From the NCBI RefSeq assembly GCF_030166555.2, contig NZ_CP126461.2: DNA of 64,000 bases; one strand, 5' to 3'. The notes beneath the pieces were generated by a model, which did no database searches, was not told the DNA's origin, and saw only the letters and a list, made by a program, of their open reading frames with translations. The stretch is from Acholeplasma laidlawii_A. GTDB taxonomy: Bacteria > Bacillota_I > Bacilli_A > Acholeplasmatales > Acholeplasmataceae. The position numbers and the translations under genes were made by a program. This document shows positions 9,769 to 17,874 of the stretch, in pieces (within the stretch, counting starts at the first letter, position 1; each line of letters begins with the position of its first letter).

Positions 9769-10371
9769 ATGAATGTCTATTTGATTGTACACCCTGTACC
9801 AAATAACTTAAATCAAATCATTAAAAAGCCCGCTTATGTGATCGCAGTCGATCAAGGGCTTTTTGATGCTTATAAACAGGGTGTTTTTGTTGATTTGGCG
9901 ATTGGAGACTTTGATTCCTTAAGTGATATCAGCCTACTCGATAAAGTCCTTTATAAACGCTTAAATCCCGTTAAAGATATAACAGATACTGAAGCAGCGC
10001 TACAATATGCATTAAGTTTAAATCCGGCGCATACCTATATATTAGGTGGTATTGGTGGATCTAGACTAGAACATAGTTATGCAAATCTTTTATTGTTATT
10101 TGATTATGATAATGTAAGTATTATGACAAGTGAATCCGTCGTTGTTAAATTTAATGTAGGCATGCATAAAACTAAATTTAGCGGTTATATTAATATCTTC
10201 AGTCAAAATCAGGCAGTCATCTCATTAACGGGTTTTAAATATGAATTAGATACTTATAAGTTAAAGATGTTTGATAGATTAGGTATCTCTAATGAATTAA
10301 AAGATACTGAAGGCACTATCAAAGTACACAGTGGATCTATTCTTGTAGTATATACGAAAAAAGAGCAATAA
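9769..10371 (+). CDS. thiN: Thiamine pyrophosphokinase
   Basis: 200 residues, normal for the family; transfers pyrophosphate from ATP to thiamine. Motifs: AVDQGLFDAY, the acidic AIGDFDSLSD, DITDTEAALQYAL, and GGIGGSRLEHSYANLLLL. It follows rpe by two bases and is its usual operon neighbour in Firmicutes. The last gene of the operon; it faces rpmB convergently across a shared hairpin. Confidence 0.93.
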   Translation: MNVYLIVHPVPNNLNQIIKKPAYVIAVDQGLFDAYKQGVFVDLAIGDFDSLSDISLLDKVLYKRLNPVKDITDTEAALQYALSLNPAHTYILGGIGGSRLEHSYANLLLLFDYDNVSIMTSESVVVKFNVGMHKTKFSGYINIFSQNQAVISLTGFKYELDTYKLKMFDRLGISNELKDTEGTIKVHSGSILVVYTKKEQ

Positions 10372-10374
10372 AAA

Positions 10375-10392
10375 AAGGCATCTAGATGCCTT
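10375..10392 (-). terminator. Terminator for rpmB (also between convergent thiN and rpmB)
   Basis: The perfect palindrome AAGGCATCTAGATGCCTT is followed on the minus strand by TTTTTTTATT, so it works best for rpmB. On the plus strand the tail is poor. Confidence 0.8.
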
Positions 10393-10418
10393 AGTTTATC
10401 TACAATATGTGGTTTGAA

Positions 10419-10607
10419 TTAAACGCGCTCTAACTCTAATTTCTTTAAAGCTTTCGCTGAAATTTTAACTCTTTTGACATTTCCATTTTCATCTTTGATA
10501 CGGACAGTCTGTAAGTTAGCCTTCCATGTACGACGGCTTGCGTTTAACGCATGACTGCGTTTATTACCAAATGATGTAGTTTTACCAGTTACATAGCACT
10601 TTGCCAT
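10419..10607 (-). CDS. rpmB: 50S ribosomal protein L28
   Basis: 62 residues, basic, starting MAKCYVTGKTTSFGNKRSHA with the L28 core RRTWKANLQTVRI. The ribosome binding site on the minus strand is AAGGAGTGA. It is single and divergent from fakA, as in Bacillus. Only one Cys is present, so this is a zinc-free form. Confidence 0.97.
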   Translation of the reverse strand: MAKCYVTGKTTSFGNKRSHALNASRRTWKANLQTVRIKDENGNVKRVKISAKALKKLELERV

Positions 10608-10649
10608 AGTATCACTCCTTTTATTGCCTTATTAAGTTTAACATATTAA

Positions 10650-10678
10650 ATTATAAAAAGCAATAAAAAACTTGATAA
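10650..10678 (-). promoter_or_regulatory. Promoter of rpmB
   Basis: On the minus strand, TTATCA (10673-10678), 17-base spacer, TATAAT (10650-10655). It lies 43 bases upstream of the ATG. Confidence 0.6.
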
Positions 10679-10783
10679 AATAAATAATGAAAAATTTAAT
10701 ACTATTTACACATTTAACGTAAAAATCTTAAACTTATAAATTATGATATAATATATAGGTAAATCGTATGTATTAGATTATGA

Positions 10784-10811
10784 TTGCTTTTTAAAAAAAG
10801 TATGATATACT
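10784..10811 (+). promoter_or_regulatory. Promoter of fakA
   Basis: TTGCTT (10784-10789), 16-base spacer, TATACT (10806-10811). The leader to the ATG is about 88 bases. A second TATAAT-like hexamer (around 10746) lies further upstream without a clear -35. Confidence 0.55.
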
Positions 10812-10905
10812 AAGTAACGTTCAAGACTGGTTTCTTACCATCTAGAAGAAAATAAAAACTTAATCAATCATTCATCGAAACATTTTGGTGAATCGGAGGA
10901 AAATT

Positions 10906-12588
10906 ATGTCTAATAAAAAAATTAGCGGTGACCTGTTTAAAAAAATGGTTACTAATGGTGCAATCCACTTAAAAAATAATCACAAAGAAGTAGACCACCT
11001 TAATGTGTTTCCGGTACCAGATGGTGACACGGGAACAAATATGCAAATGACTATGATGGCGGGTGTTAAAGAAGTCTCCCAAGATCAGTCAAATTCTATC
11101 GTTGATGTATCAAAAATATTATCTAGAGGATTATTAATGGGAGCTAGAGGTAACTCTGGTGTTATCCTGTCACAATTCTTTAGAGGACTCTATTCTGAAA
11201 TCTCTAAAATCAATAATGGCTCACTAACAATTAAAGAATTTATTCAAGCACTTGTTGGTGGTTACCAAATGGCATATCGTGCTGTTATGGATCCTGTTGA
11301 AGGAACCATTTTAACTGTGGTTAGAGAATCAGCGGAAAGAGTTTTAAAAGATAAAAAGAAATATACATCAATCGAAGACGTTTTAAAGGCTTACTTAATG
11401 CAAGCTAAAGAAACACTTATTAAAACACCTGAATTACTTCCTGTATTAAAAGAAGCTGGTGTAGTTGATAGCGGTGGTGCTGGATTTATTAAGATTATTG
11501 AAGGTATGTTAATGGCGCTTGAAGGAGAAATTCTAAGTGAGTTAGATGCTATTCAATCTATGCCTCAAGCAAACCTTGATTATCTGGGTGCACATAACCT
11601 AGGTGAAGTGGATATCAAGTTTGGTTATTGTACAGAGTTTATCGTTCAATTATTTGATTGGGAAAACTTTGATATTAACAGTGTTAGAAATCCATTAGAA
11701 CAAATGGGTGATTCATTAGTTGTAGTTACTGATGAAGATTTACTAAAAGTTCACGTTCATACAAACCAACCAGGGGTTGCATTAACACTTGCTCAAAAAT
11801 TTGGTGAACTAAAAACAATTAAAGTAGATAACATGCGTACACAACATGGTAACATTACAGGTCAAGACCACTCAGGTCATGATCATGCACAAGCTGTACC
11901 TGAACTAGCACCGGTGAAAAAACCAAGATCTAAATATGGTTTAATTGCTGTTGGTCAAGGTGAAGGTGTAAAAGCTGAATTTAAAGAATTAGGTGTTGAT
12001 TTTATTATTGATGGTGGTCAAACAATGAACCCACCTACAGAAGATTTCATCAAAGCAATTGAAGCAGTTAATGCTGATAATGTCATTATTCTACCTAATA
12101 ACTCAAATATTATATTAACAGCTGAACAAGCTGCAAGTTTAACTGAAAACCAAAATGTATCTGTATTAAAAACTAAAACTGTTGCTCAAGGTTACTCAGC
12201 AATGATCTCATTTGACCCAACTGCAACCATCGAAGAAAACACTGATGTGATGATGGATGTTGTGAATGAAATGAAATCAGGTGAAGTGACTTATGCAGTT
12301 AGAGACACTGAAATGCATGGTGTTCAAGTTAAAAATGGAGATTACATCGGTATTTCTAAATCTAAAATCATCGTATCTTGTAAAGATAGATATGAAGCAG
12401 TAACAAGTTTATTAGAATCGATGATTACTGAAGATTCAGAAATAGCAACACTGTTCATCGGTAACGGCGTTAGCGAAGATGAAGTTGAAAAGGTAGTTAA
12501 GTTTGTTGCATCCATTAATGATGACTGTGAAGTTGAAACTATTAATGGTAAACAAGATGTATACTCATACATCATTGCAGTAGAATAA
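10906..12588 (+). CDS. fakA: FakA/YloV-type fatty acid kinase (DhaL + DegV-like)
   Basis: 560 residues. The N-terminal DhaL/DAK2 ATP-binding domain (about 1-200) has VFPVPDGDTGTNM, whose Asp residues bind Mg-ATP, and ARGNSGVILSQFFRG. A middle segment and a C-terminal domain related to FakB/DegV follow. In Staphylococcus FakA phosphorylates fatty acids presented by FakB, feeding phospholipid synthesis. A His-rich linker, about residues 315-335 (HGNITGQDHSGHDHAQ), is noticeable. The start at 10906 follows CGGAGGAAAATT; an upstream in-frame start at 10885 lacks a ribosome binding site. yloU, which normally precedes it, is absent. Confidence 0.92.
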   Translation: MSNKKISGDLFKKMVTNGAIHLKNNHKEVDHLNVFPVPDGDTGTNMQMTMMAGVKEVSQDQSNSIVDVSKILSRGLLMGARGNSGVILSQFFRGLYSEISKINNGSLTIKEFIQALVGGYQMAYRAVMDPVEGTILTVVRESAERVLKDKKKYTSIEDVLKAYLMQAKETLIKTPELLPVLKEAGVVDSGGAGFIKIIEGMLMALEGEILSELDAIQSMPQANLDYLGAHNLGEVDIKFGYCTEFIVQLFDWENFDINSVRNPLEQMGDSLVVVTDEDLLKVHVHTNQPGVALTLAQKFGELKTIKVDNMRTQHGNITGQDHSGHDHAQAVPELAPVKKPRSKYGLIAVGQGEGVKAEFKELGVDFIIDGGQTMNPPTEDFIKAIEAVNADNVIILPNNSNIILTAEQAASLTENQNVSVLKTKTVAQGYSAMISFDPTATIEENTDVMMDVVNEMKSGEVTYAVRDTEMHGVQVKNGDYIGISKSKIIVSCKDRYEAVTSLLESMITEDSEIATLFIGNGVSEDEVEKVVKFVASINDDCEVETINGKQDVYSYIIAVE

Positions 12589-12611
12589 TTATTAATCTAT
12601 TAATTAAATAT

Positions 12612-12666
12612 AATGGAAGCAATTTAAACCAAAGTGAAAACTTTAAAGTTGCTTCCATTATTTTTA
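12612..12666 (+). terminator. Terminator of fakA
   Basis: AATGGAAGCAA pairs with TTGCTTCCATT across a 26-base loop, followed by ATTTTTAT. Confidence 0.75.
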
Positions 12667-12674
12667 TCATGATA

Positions 12675-12703
12675 TTGATTTTCTTATCTTAAAATGATAA
12701 TAT
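12675..12703 (+). promoter_or_regulatory. Promoter of tRNA-Leu
   Basis: TTGATT (12675-12680) with TAATAT at 12698-12703 (17-base spacer), or GATAAT at 12696-12701 (15). It ends 11 bases before the mature tRNA. Confidence 0.55.
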
Positions 12704-12714
12704 TTATAGGGTAT

Positions 12715-12800
12715 GCTCGGGTGGTGAAACGGTATACACGCTACCTTGAGGTGGTAGTGGGAGAAATCCTGTGAGGGTTCAAATCCCTTCCCGAGCACCA
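12715..12800 (+). tRNA. tRNA-Leu (GAG)
   Basis: 86 bases including an encoded CCA. The acceptor stem GCTCGGG/CCCGAGC pairs perfectly. The anticodon stem CTACC/GGTAG encloses loop TTGAGGT, so the anticodon is GAG. A long variable arm (about TGGGAGAAATCCTGT) and the T-loop GGTTCAAATC fit a class II leucine tRNA. Confidence 0.95.
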
Positions 12801-12837
12801 TAAGATTATAGATGGGTCTAATATATTTATTGTATGT

Positions 12838-13052
12838 TAACGTCAATCATTAACACCCTCCTTCAATTGGGTGTTTTTTTGTATACTATCATCAATAAAT
12901 GAAGGGAAAATAAAAATGAGAAAACACTAAAGAACATATAAACTTCGGTATTAACCGGTACCGGTGGGTTTGGACCCACACTACAAAAAGAGCCTCCAAC
13001 ATTCAATTGTTGGAGGCTTATTCTCTGTTGGGGTGTTAATAATTGACGTTTA
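12838..13052. repeat. Inverted-repeat element (MITE-like) of about 215 bases
   Basis: The left arm 12838-12858 (TAACGTCAATCATTAACACCC) and right arm 13031-13051 are inverted copies with about two mismatches. Inside are nested palindromes: CCGGTACCGG at about 12957, GTGGG-TTT-GGACCCAC next to it, and a strong hairpin at 12992-13017 (GCCTCCAACA with TGTTGGAGGC). There is no coding frame worth calling. The hairpin at 12992-13017 followed by T on the minus strand could also terminate minus-strand transcription. Target-site duplications are not evident. Confidence 0.5.
12852..12880 (+). terminator. Terminator after tRNA-Leu
   Basis: AACACCC ... GGGTGTT with a 10-base loop, then a run of T. Its left half is also part of the left arm of the inverted-repeat element described next. 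Confidence 0.75.
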
Positions 13053-13077
13053 CCGTTTACTGTAATGTTGATATAAT
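13049..13077 (+). promoter_or_regulatory. Promoter upstream of the NUDIX pseudogene
   Basis: TTTACC (13049-13054), 17-base spacer, TATAAT (13072-13077). The -35 overlaps the end of the right inverted-repeat arm. Confidence 0.5.
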
Positions 13078-13096
13078 GATACTTAGGAGTGAACGA

Positions 13097-13621
13097 ATGA
13101 GACAAATTTACTATAGTGACTTAAGGGACTATGATGATTTAGATAATAAGTATCTCAGGATTGCTTGCAGGGCTATCATTAATAAAGATAATAAACTTGT
13201 TATGATAAAAGGTAAAAAAATTAATGAACTTAAATTTCCTGGTGGTGGGTTAGAATAAGATGAAAAGCATTTGAAGTGTCTCATGCGTGAAGTAGTTGAA
13301 TAAACTGGTTTAATCATAGATGTTCTTGCACAAAAATCCTTTGGACTAGTTACTGAAATTAAAAGATCCACAATTGAAGTGGACACTATTTTTTAAATAA
13401 ATTCTTATTACTACACAGTAAGTCTGGATGATACTAAGTTAGGCAAAACGAATTTAGATCCATATGAAATAGAACATGGCTATGAACTTATCTGGGTTGA
13501 CATTCATGATGCAATTACTACAAATAAGTTAACACTTAGCCAAAGTATTGTGGATGCTACATGGATAAAAAGAGAACTCAAAGTTATGGAACTACTAAAA
13601 CTGGAAGCTTTACTTTACTAA
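13097..13621 (+). pseudogene. NUDIX hydrolase, broken by three in-frame TAA codons
   Basis: One continuous reading frame of 174 codons, a normal NUDIX length, keeps recognisable protein sequence from start to end but has TAA at 13256-13258, 13301-13303 and 13394-13396. The NUDIX box reads PGGGLE-stop-DEKHLKCLMREVVE-stop-TGL; the second stop falls on one of the two conserved glutamates (REVxEExG). A promoter and the ribosome binding site TAGGAGTGA are still present. NUDIX enzymes hydrolyse nucleoside diphosphate derivatives; the substrate cannot be told. There are no frameshifts, so the decay looks recent. Confidence 0.85.
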
Positions 13622-13644
13622 AAATCATATAAAATGAATTTAAA

Positions 13645-13878
13645 ATGAGTTTAAAACTTATTAAACTAGATGAAACATACAAAATTGAATTAGGTCAAAT
13701 GATCGCACTATCACTTATCGAATGTAAAAAACTTGGAATTAAGCATGTTTTAATTACTTGCGATAAAGAAAATATAGGTTCTGCAAAAGCAATCATCTCA
13801 AATGGCGGCGTACTGGAAAACGAAGTAATGGATGAAAATGGTAAAATGATTCAAAGATATTGGATTAAAATTACTTAA
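13645..13878 (+). pseudogene. GNAT acetyltransferase remnant with internal deletion
   Basis: 77 residues. The first ~13 (MSLKLIKLDETYK) look like the start of a GNAT protein, then the sequence jumps to its C-terminal part: EMIALSLIECKKLGIKHVLITCDKENIGSAKAI-like text with the typical NxxSxxxIxxNGG end and a closing YWIKI. Most of the acetyl-CoA-binding region (about 90-100 residues, including the Q/RxxGxG/A loop) is missing. The frame is open, so a short product is possible, but it should not be an active acetyltransferase. Confidence 0.7.
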
Positions 13879-13991
13879 ATATTATCAGGATTAAAAATTA
13901 TAAGTATGACTACTTATATTTAAGGATTTTTCCTAAATATATAAGTATGGTAAAATGGTTTAATAAGTTATGTATTTTAAAGGGGGTTCAC

Positions 13992-15332
13992 ATGTCAAAG
14001 TTAAAGGTTAAAATCATAGATTCGCACACGCTTATGCTTGAAGAAAACGGTCAAGCTGGAGACACGATAGACTTAAAATCACTTCATTCTGTAGATGAAT
14101 CTTTCATCATGGAACGTATTAAATCTCAACAAGATGAAACTTATAATCGCTTACTAGAGGGTGTATTAAAAGAAAACCAGTCACAAATTCAATTAAAACT
14201 AAATGAACAGTTAAGAAACTTTGAATTAGAAAAAAACAAACTCATACAGGACAAACTTAACCTAGAAGGTAGATTGTCTTCACAAGTTGAGTTAAGCAAA
14301 AAGAACGAACAAATTCTTACAAATACTTTAAAATCAGAATTTGAATTAGAACGTCAAAGACTAAATAATGAAATTCAAACAATTGAACTTAAAATTAAAC
14401 AAAATTTAGAAAACACTTACAAAGAACAAATAAATCAAAAAGCTTCTTTAATACAGTCTATACAAGCTGAAAAAGAAAAAATGATTATTGAACATCAGTT
14501 GCAACTGAACCAAAAACTTGCAAAATTAAATGATGATATTTCAATAAAAGAAAAAGAAATTGAAGCATTAAAGAGAGAAAGAAGTTCAAGGAATATTAAA
14601 ACCATAGGTGAGAATTTAGAAATTTGGTGTGATGAGCAGTTCAAAAATGTTTCACTTTATGGATTTAAAACCTCTACATTTACTAAAGATAATTTAGTCA
14701 TCAAAACGGAAGGTGACTCTAAAGGTACAAAAGGTGACTACATCTTTAAGGTATTTAATAATGAATCCCACGACATCCTTTTAACTAGTGCTATGATAGA
14801 AATGAAGAGTGAAGCATTAGAATCTGAAAATAAAAAGAAAAACTCTGATCATTACAAGAAATTAGATGATGATAGAAATAAGAAAAATCTAGAGTATGCA
14901 ATATTAGTGAGTGAACTAGAATATAATTATGAATCGGACGCTCCTATATTTTCAGTACCAGGTTATGAAAAAATGTATGTTGTTAGACCTCATTTTTTCA
15001 TCACGTTGTTAGGTATTTTAGAATCTATTGGTATGAAATATGCCGATATTATAACAAATAAAGAAATCCAAAAAATAGAGTTCCAAGAATCTGAGAAAAT
15101 TATTCAGGATTTTGAAAAGTTCAAAGAAGATATTATTGGTAACTCCATTAGACATATAACAACACAACTAGAAAACATAAAGACTAAAACAAACACGATT
15201 ATTTCTAGTGTAGAAGCTATACAGGAAAGTGTTCGTGTTATTTTAGATTCCCACTTAAATGCAGTTAGAAATAAAATAGAGGGTTACTCTATTAGACGTG
15301 TTGTCAAACATATCGAAAAAATTCAAGATTAA
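13992..15332 (+). CDS. DUF2130 domain protein with long coiled coil
   Basis: 446 residues. An N-terminal ~40 residues are followed by a long charged coiled coil (about 45-195), then the DUF2130 core beginning GENLEIWCDEQF. The core carries GDSKGTKGDYIF and, about 25 residues on, IEMKSE, which resembles the D...ExK arrangement of PD-(D/E)XK nuclease folds; this last point is my inference. The start at 13992 follows AAAGGGGGTTCAC; an in-frame ATG at 13947 lacks a ribosome binding site. It stands alone next to two pseudogenes. The cellular role is unknown. Confidence 0.8.
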   Translation: MSKLKVKIIDSHTLMLEENGQAGDTIDLKSLHSVDESFIMERIKSQQDETYNRLLEGVLKENQSQIQLKLNEQLRNFELEKNKLIQDKLNLEGRLSSQVELSKKNEQILTNTLKSEFELERQRLNNEIQTIELKIKQNLENTYKEQINQKASLIQSIQAEKEKMIIEHQLQLNQKLAKLNDDISIKEKEIEALKRERSSRNIKTIGENLEIWCDEQFKNVSLYGFKTSTFTKDNLVIKTEGDSKGTKGDYIFKVFNNESHDILLTSAMIEMKSEALESENKKKNSDHYKKLDDDRNKKNLEYAILVSELEYNYESDAPIFSVPGYEKMYVVRPHFFITLLGILESIGMKYADIITNKEIQKIEFQESEKIIQDFEKFKEDIIGNSIRHITTQLENIKTKTNTIISSVEAIQESVRVILDSHLNAVRNKIEGYSIRRVVKHIEKIQD

Positions 15333-15340
15333 TCATTCAA

Positions 15341-15376
15341 AACAGCCTAGTTTATTTAAATTGGGCTGTTTTCTTT
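15341..15376 (+). terminator. Terminator of the DUF2130 gene
   Basis: AACAGCC ... GGGCTGTT around a 15-base loop, followed by TTCTTT. Confidence 0.75.
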
Positions 15377-15428
15377 AAATATTCACCTATTCAAATTTTT
15401 TTTCATACTAAATTAAGTAAAATAACAT

Positions 15429-15442
15429 TGAAAGCGTTTTAA
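15429..15442 (+). promoter_or_regulatory. cre-like operator before the lipoprotein gene
   Basis: TGAAAGCGTTTTAA matches the catabolite-response consensus TGWAANCGNTNWCA at 13 of 14 positions. It lies 25 bases before the ATG at 15467. CcpA or another LacI-type repressor is the likely binder. Confidence 0.55.
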
Positions 15443-15466
15443 TTACACAAAAAGAGAGGGATTTAA

Positions 15467-16069
15467 ATGAAGAAAATGTTATTAATGATATTACTTTCAT
15501 TTACACTGGTACTTGTAGCATGTGCTGGTAATGACGAAGGTGATAAGGAAGATGAGCCAACAGCTCAAGAAATTTTCGAACATAAATTTGAGTTTTTAGA
15601 AGCGAATAACTATGATCTAGAAATTAAAATTAGAGATCATCAAACTCTATTGGATACAGTTGTTCAAATGTCTTTTGATGGCACTAAAGTCAGATATGTA
15701 GATGCAGATTACATTGCATATTACGATAACTCTGGTGCTAAGTCAAAGATGTATGTGAAACAAGGTGATGAATATGTTGTAAGTGAATCAAATTTCAAAT
15801 CTTCAAGTTTATTATTTTACGGTTTTGAATTTGACCAGTTTGATGCCAACGGGGATACAATGTATATTTTGAAGTCTGATCAATATAATACATTAGATAA
15901 ATTTATTGGATTAGATGACGAAGTGACAAGTATTTCAAGTCTTCAAGTTAGAGTGGATAAAAATCACTTAACACATGTAATATTTGACATCACAATAGGT
16001 GAAACTATTTATTTAGTGACATTAACTATCTCAAATATCGGACAAGTTTCACTTGTCTTACCGGCATAA
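15467..16069 (+). CDS. Putative lipoprotein, function unknown
   Basis: 200 residues. A signal peptide with lipobox LVAC puts the lipid-attachment Cys at residue 19, followed by an acidic linker (GNDEGDKEDEP). The rest reads as a beta-rich domain resembling the LolA/LppX-like folds seen in many low-GC lipoproteins, but I recognise no family with certainty. The ribosome binding site is AAGAGAGGG. It is followed 16 bases later by the phosphodiester glycosidase gene, so the two are probably co-expressed at the cell surface, under the upstream cre-like site. Confidence 0.8.
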   Translation: MKKMLLMILLSFTLVLVACAGNDEGDKEDEPTAQEIFEHKFEFLEANNYDLEIKIRDHQTLLDTVVQMSFDGTKVRYVDADYIAYYDNSGAKSKMYVKQGDEYVVSESNFKSSSLLFYGFEFDQFDANGDTMYILKSDQYNTLDKFIGLDDEVTSISSLQVRVDKNHLTHVIFDITIGETIYLVTLTISNIGQVSLVLPA

Positions 16070-16085
16070 GTAGGGGGCTAACTAT

Positions 16086-17648
16086 ATGAAAAAATTATTA
16101 ATCACAATATTTGTATCTATCATGTTAATTTTATCTTTCACACCAAATACTCAAGCTCAAGAAGTTTTTAGATTTGAATTTGAAACTAGTGAAAGAAGAA
16201 AAGTTGATGGTATTGAACATATTAAACGTGTAGGAACAATGACTTATGGTGAAGAAGTTACTTCTCAACATTATAACTATTTGGGCGTTAACGTTAAAAC
16301 AACTGACTATAACATCATAGCAAGTGATAACTACAGACCTTATGAATGGGGTATGACTAATTTAGCTGGACATATTGAAACTGCTAAAGCAAGATTTCCT
16401 CATCTAGACTTTGTTGGTGGTGTCAACGGTGACTTTTATGATATCAATAATACTGGCCGTGCATCGAATACCCATATTGTAAATTTTGAAGTTATACACC
16501 GTGGACCAACTGGTGGACGTAGTGCAGTAGGTTTTACAGATGAAGGTGATATGGTCTATGGTACACCATCATTTTTAGGACAACACTTAAATATATTAAA
16601 TGAATATAAAGAACTTAAAATGAGATTAAAGATTGATCGAATCAATCAATTACCTCAAAATGATTTAGAAATTTCAATTTTCCACCAAAACTACGCATCA
16701 GAAATTCCTGTAGATTACCATAAAGTAATTGTTAAAGCTAATGATTTAAAATCAGATGCAAGTGGTAACATTAACTACTCTAAGGGCGTATTAGATTCAA
16801 AAACAACAGATGCTCACACAATGGAAGAAAAGACTTTTGTTTTAGTGGGTAAAGCATTTCAAGATGATAACTTAATTACGAGTTCAGATACTATTTTAGT
16901 TCAAGAACTATTAGGTAACGGCTTTGAAAATGTTAGAAACGCTATCGGAACAGGTCAATTACTTGTCAAAGATGGTGCTGTACAACATGCAGCATTTAAG
17001 AGTTTAGATAGTAAAAATATGGCACACTATAGACATCCTAGAACAGCAATCGGCCAAAAAGCAGATGGTACAATATTCTTTATCGTAGTTGATGGACGTG
17101 ATGCTTTATCAGGTAAATATGGTGTTAAGTATAGTGAATTAGGTGAACTTATGAAAATGCATGGTGCAGTTACTGCCTTCAACTTGGATGGTGGTGGTTC
17201 ATCAACTATGTTATTAAGAAACAATGAAACAAGTGAGTATGAGGGATTAAATACGTTTTCTGATGGTCGTATGCGTTCAATTTCTAATGGATTACTATTT
17301 GCAAGAGGAGACCTTGAACCTGTGTTTGTAGAAATACCTTACCCAGATACAAGAACTCCATTTGAAGCACCAACTGGTTTATTTGTTGATTCTGAAGGTG
17401 TATTCCACTTTACTGGTAACAGTGAACATATGGAATATGTACTAAAAATTAATGGGAGAGAACAATATTTAACAAAAGAAACTATTTCTTTACTACTGGC
17501 ACCTGGACAACATGAAATTCAAGTTCGTGTTAAAGGTAATGCTGAATATTCAACTTCTCCATTTAGTGAATCTTACACATACAACGTACATAAAAATGAT
17601 GTAAAAATCATCCTTGATCTCATTAGAAACATCGCTCAAGGTAATTAA
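16086..17648 (+). CDS. Secreted phosphodiester glycosidase (NAGPA domain)
   Basis: 520 residues. The signal peptide is cleaved probably after TQA (residue 24). The NAGPA/phosphodiester glycosidase domain spans about 80-420 and contains FVGGVNGDFYD, RHPRTAIGQKADGTIFFIVVDGR, and the family hallmark AFNLDGGGSSTML. In animals the domain removes GlcNAc from a phosphodiester; bacterial members act on sugar phosphodiesters, the substrate here being unknown. A C-terminal ~90-residue beta domain with no membrane anchor follows. RBS: TAGGGGG. Given the neighbours, cell-wall polymers or glycolipid head groups are plausible substrates (inference). Confidence 0.85.
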   Translation: MKKLLITIFVSIMLILSFTPNTQAQEVFRFEFETSERRKVDGIEHIKRVGTMTYGEEVTSQHYNYLGVNVKTTDYNIIASDNYRPYEWGMTNLAGHIETAKARFPHLDFVGGVNGDFYDINNTGRASNTHIVNFEVIHRGPTGGRSAVGFTDEGDMVYGTPSFLGQHLNILNEYKELKMRLKIDRINQLPQNDLEISIFHQNYASEIPVDYHKVIVKANDLKSDASGNINYSKGVLDSKTTDAHTMEEKTFVLVGKAFQDDNLITSSDTILVQELLGNGFENVRNAIGTGQLLVKDGAVQHAAFKSLDSKNMAHYRHPRTAIGQKADGTIFFIVVDGRDALSGKYGVKYSELGELMKMHGAVTAFNLDGGGSSTMLLRNNETSEYEGLNTFSDGRMRSISNGLLFARGDLEPVFVEIPYPDTRTPFEAPTGLFVDSEGVFHFTGNSEHMEYVLKINGREQYLTKETISLLLAPGQHEIQVRVKGNAEYSTSPFSESYTYNVHKNDVKIILDLIRNIAQGN

Positions 17649-17744
17649 TAATAGTCGTTAAAAACATACGGATATTTAAATTGATGTATGTTACACTTAT
17701 GAAATAAACTATACAAAAATGTATCTTTAAACATATATGATGAA

Positions 17745-17827
17745 TGAAACCGTTAAACCTCACATAACCACATTTTAAATGTCATTTACAAGAAAAAAGT
17801 GAATGTGTAATTAATAAAACGGTTTCA
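17745..17827. promoter_or_regulatory. Two opposed operator-like boxes upstream of the RpiR-type regulator
   Basis: TGAAACCGTTAAAC at 17745-17758 and, inverted, ATAAAACGGTTTCA at 17814-17827. Both share GAAACCGTT and match the cre consensus at 12 of 14 positions. The second lies 8 bases before a TATAAT at 17835-17840. They could bind CcpA or be the regulator's own operators. Confidence 0.45.
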
Positions 17828-17834
17828 CTCATGT

Positions 17835-17840
17835 TATAAT
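17835..17840 (+). promoter_or_regulatory. -10 element for the RpiR-type regulator gene
   Basis: TATAAT, 35 bases before the ATG at 17875. The -35 region is weak and overlaps the inverted operator box, which would suit repression. Confidence 0.45.
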
Positions 17841-17874
17841 ATAGAAGAGGAAGATAAATGAGGTGTAGTGATAA

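Noticed and set aside
12863..13105. Minus-strand open frame of 80 codons over the inverted-repeat element
   Set aside because: No ribosome binding site, and its content is explained by the palindromes; composition is unlike that of real proteins here.
17663..17692. Inverted repeat AACATAC ... GTATGTT after the phosphodiester glycosidase gene
   Set aside because: Stem of seven AT-rich pairs with no T-run; too weak to call a terminator.
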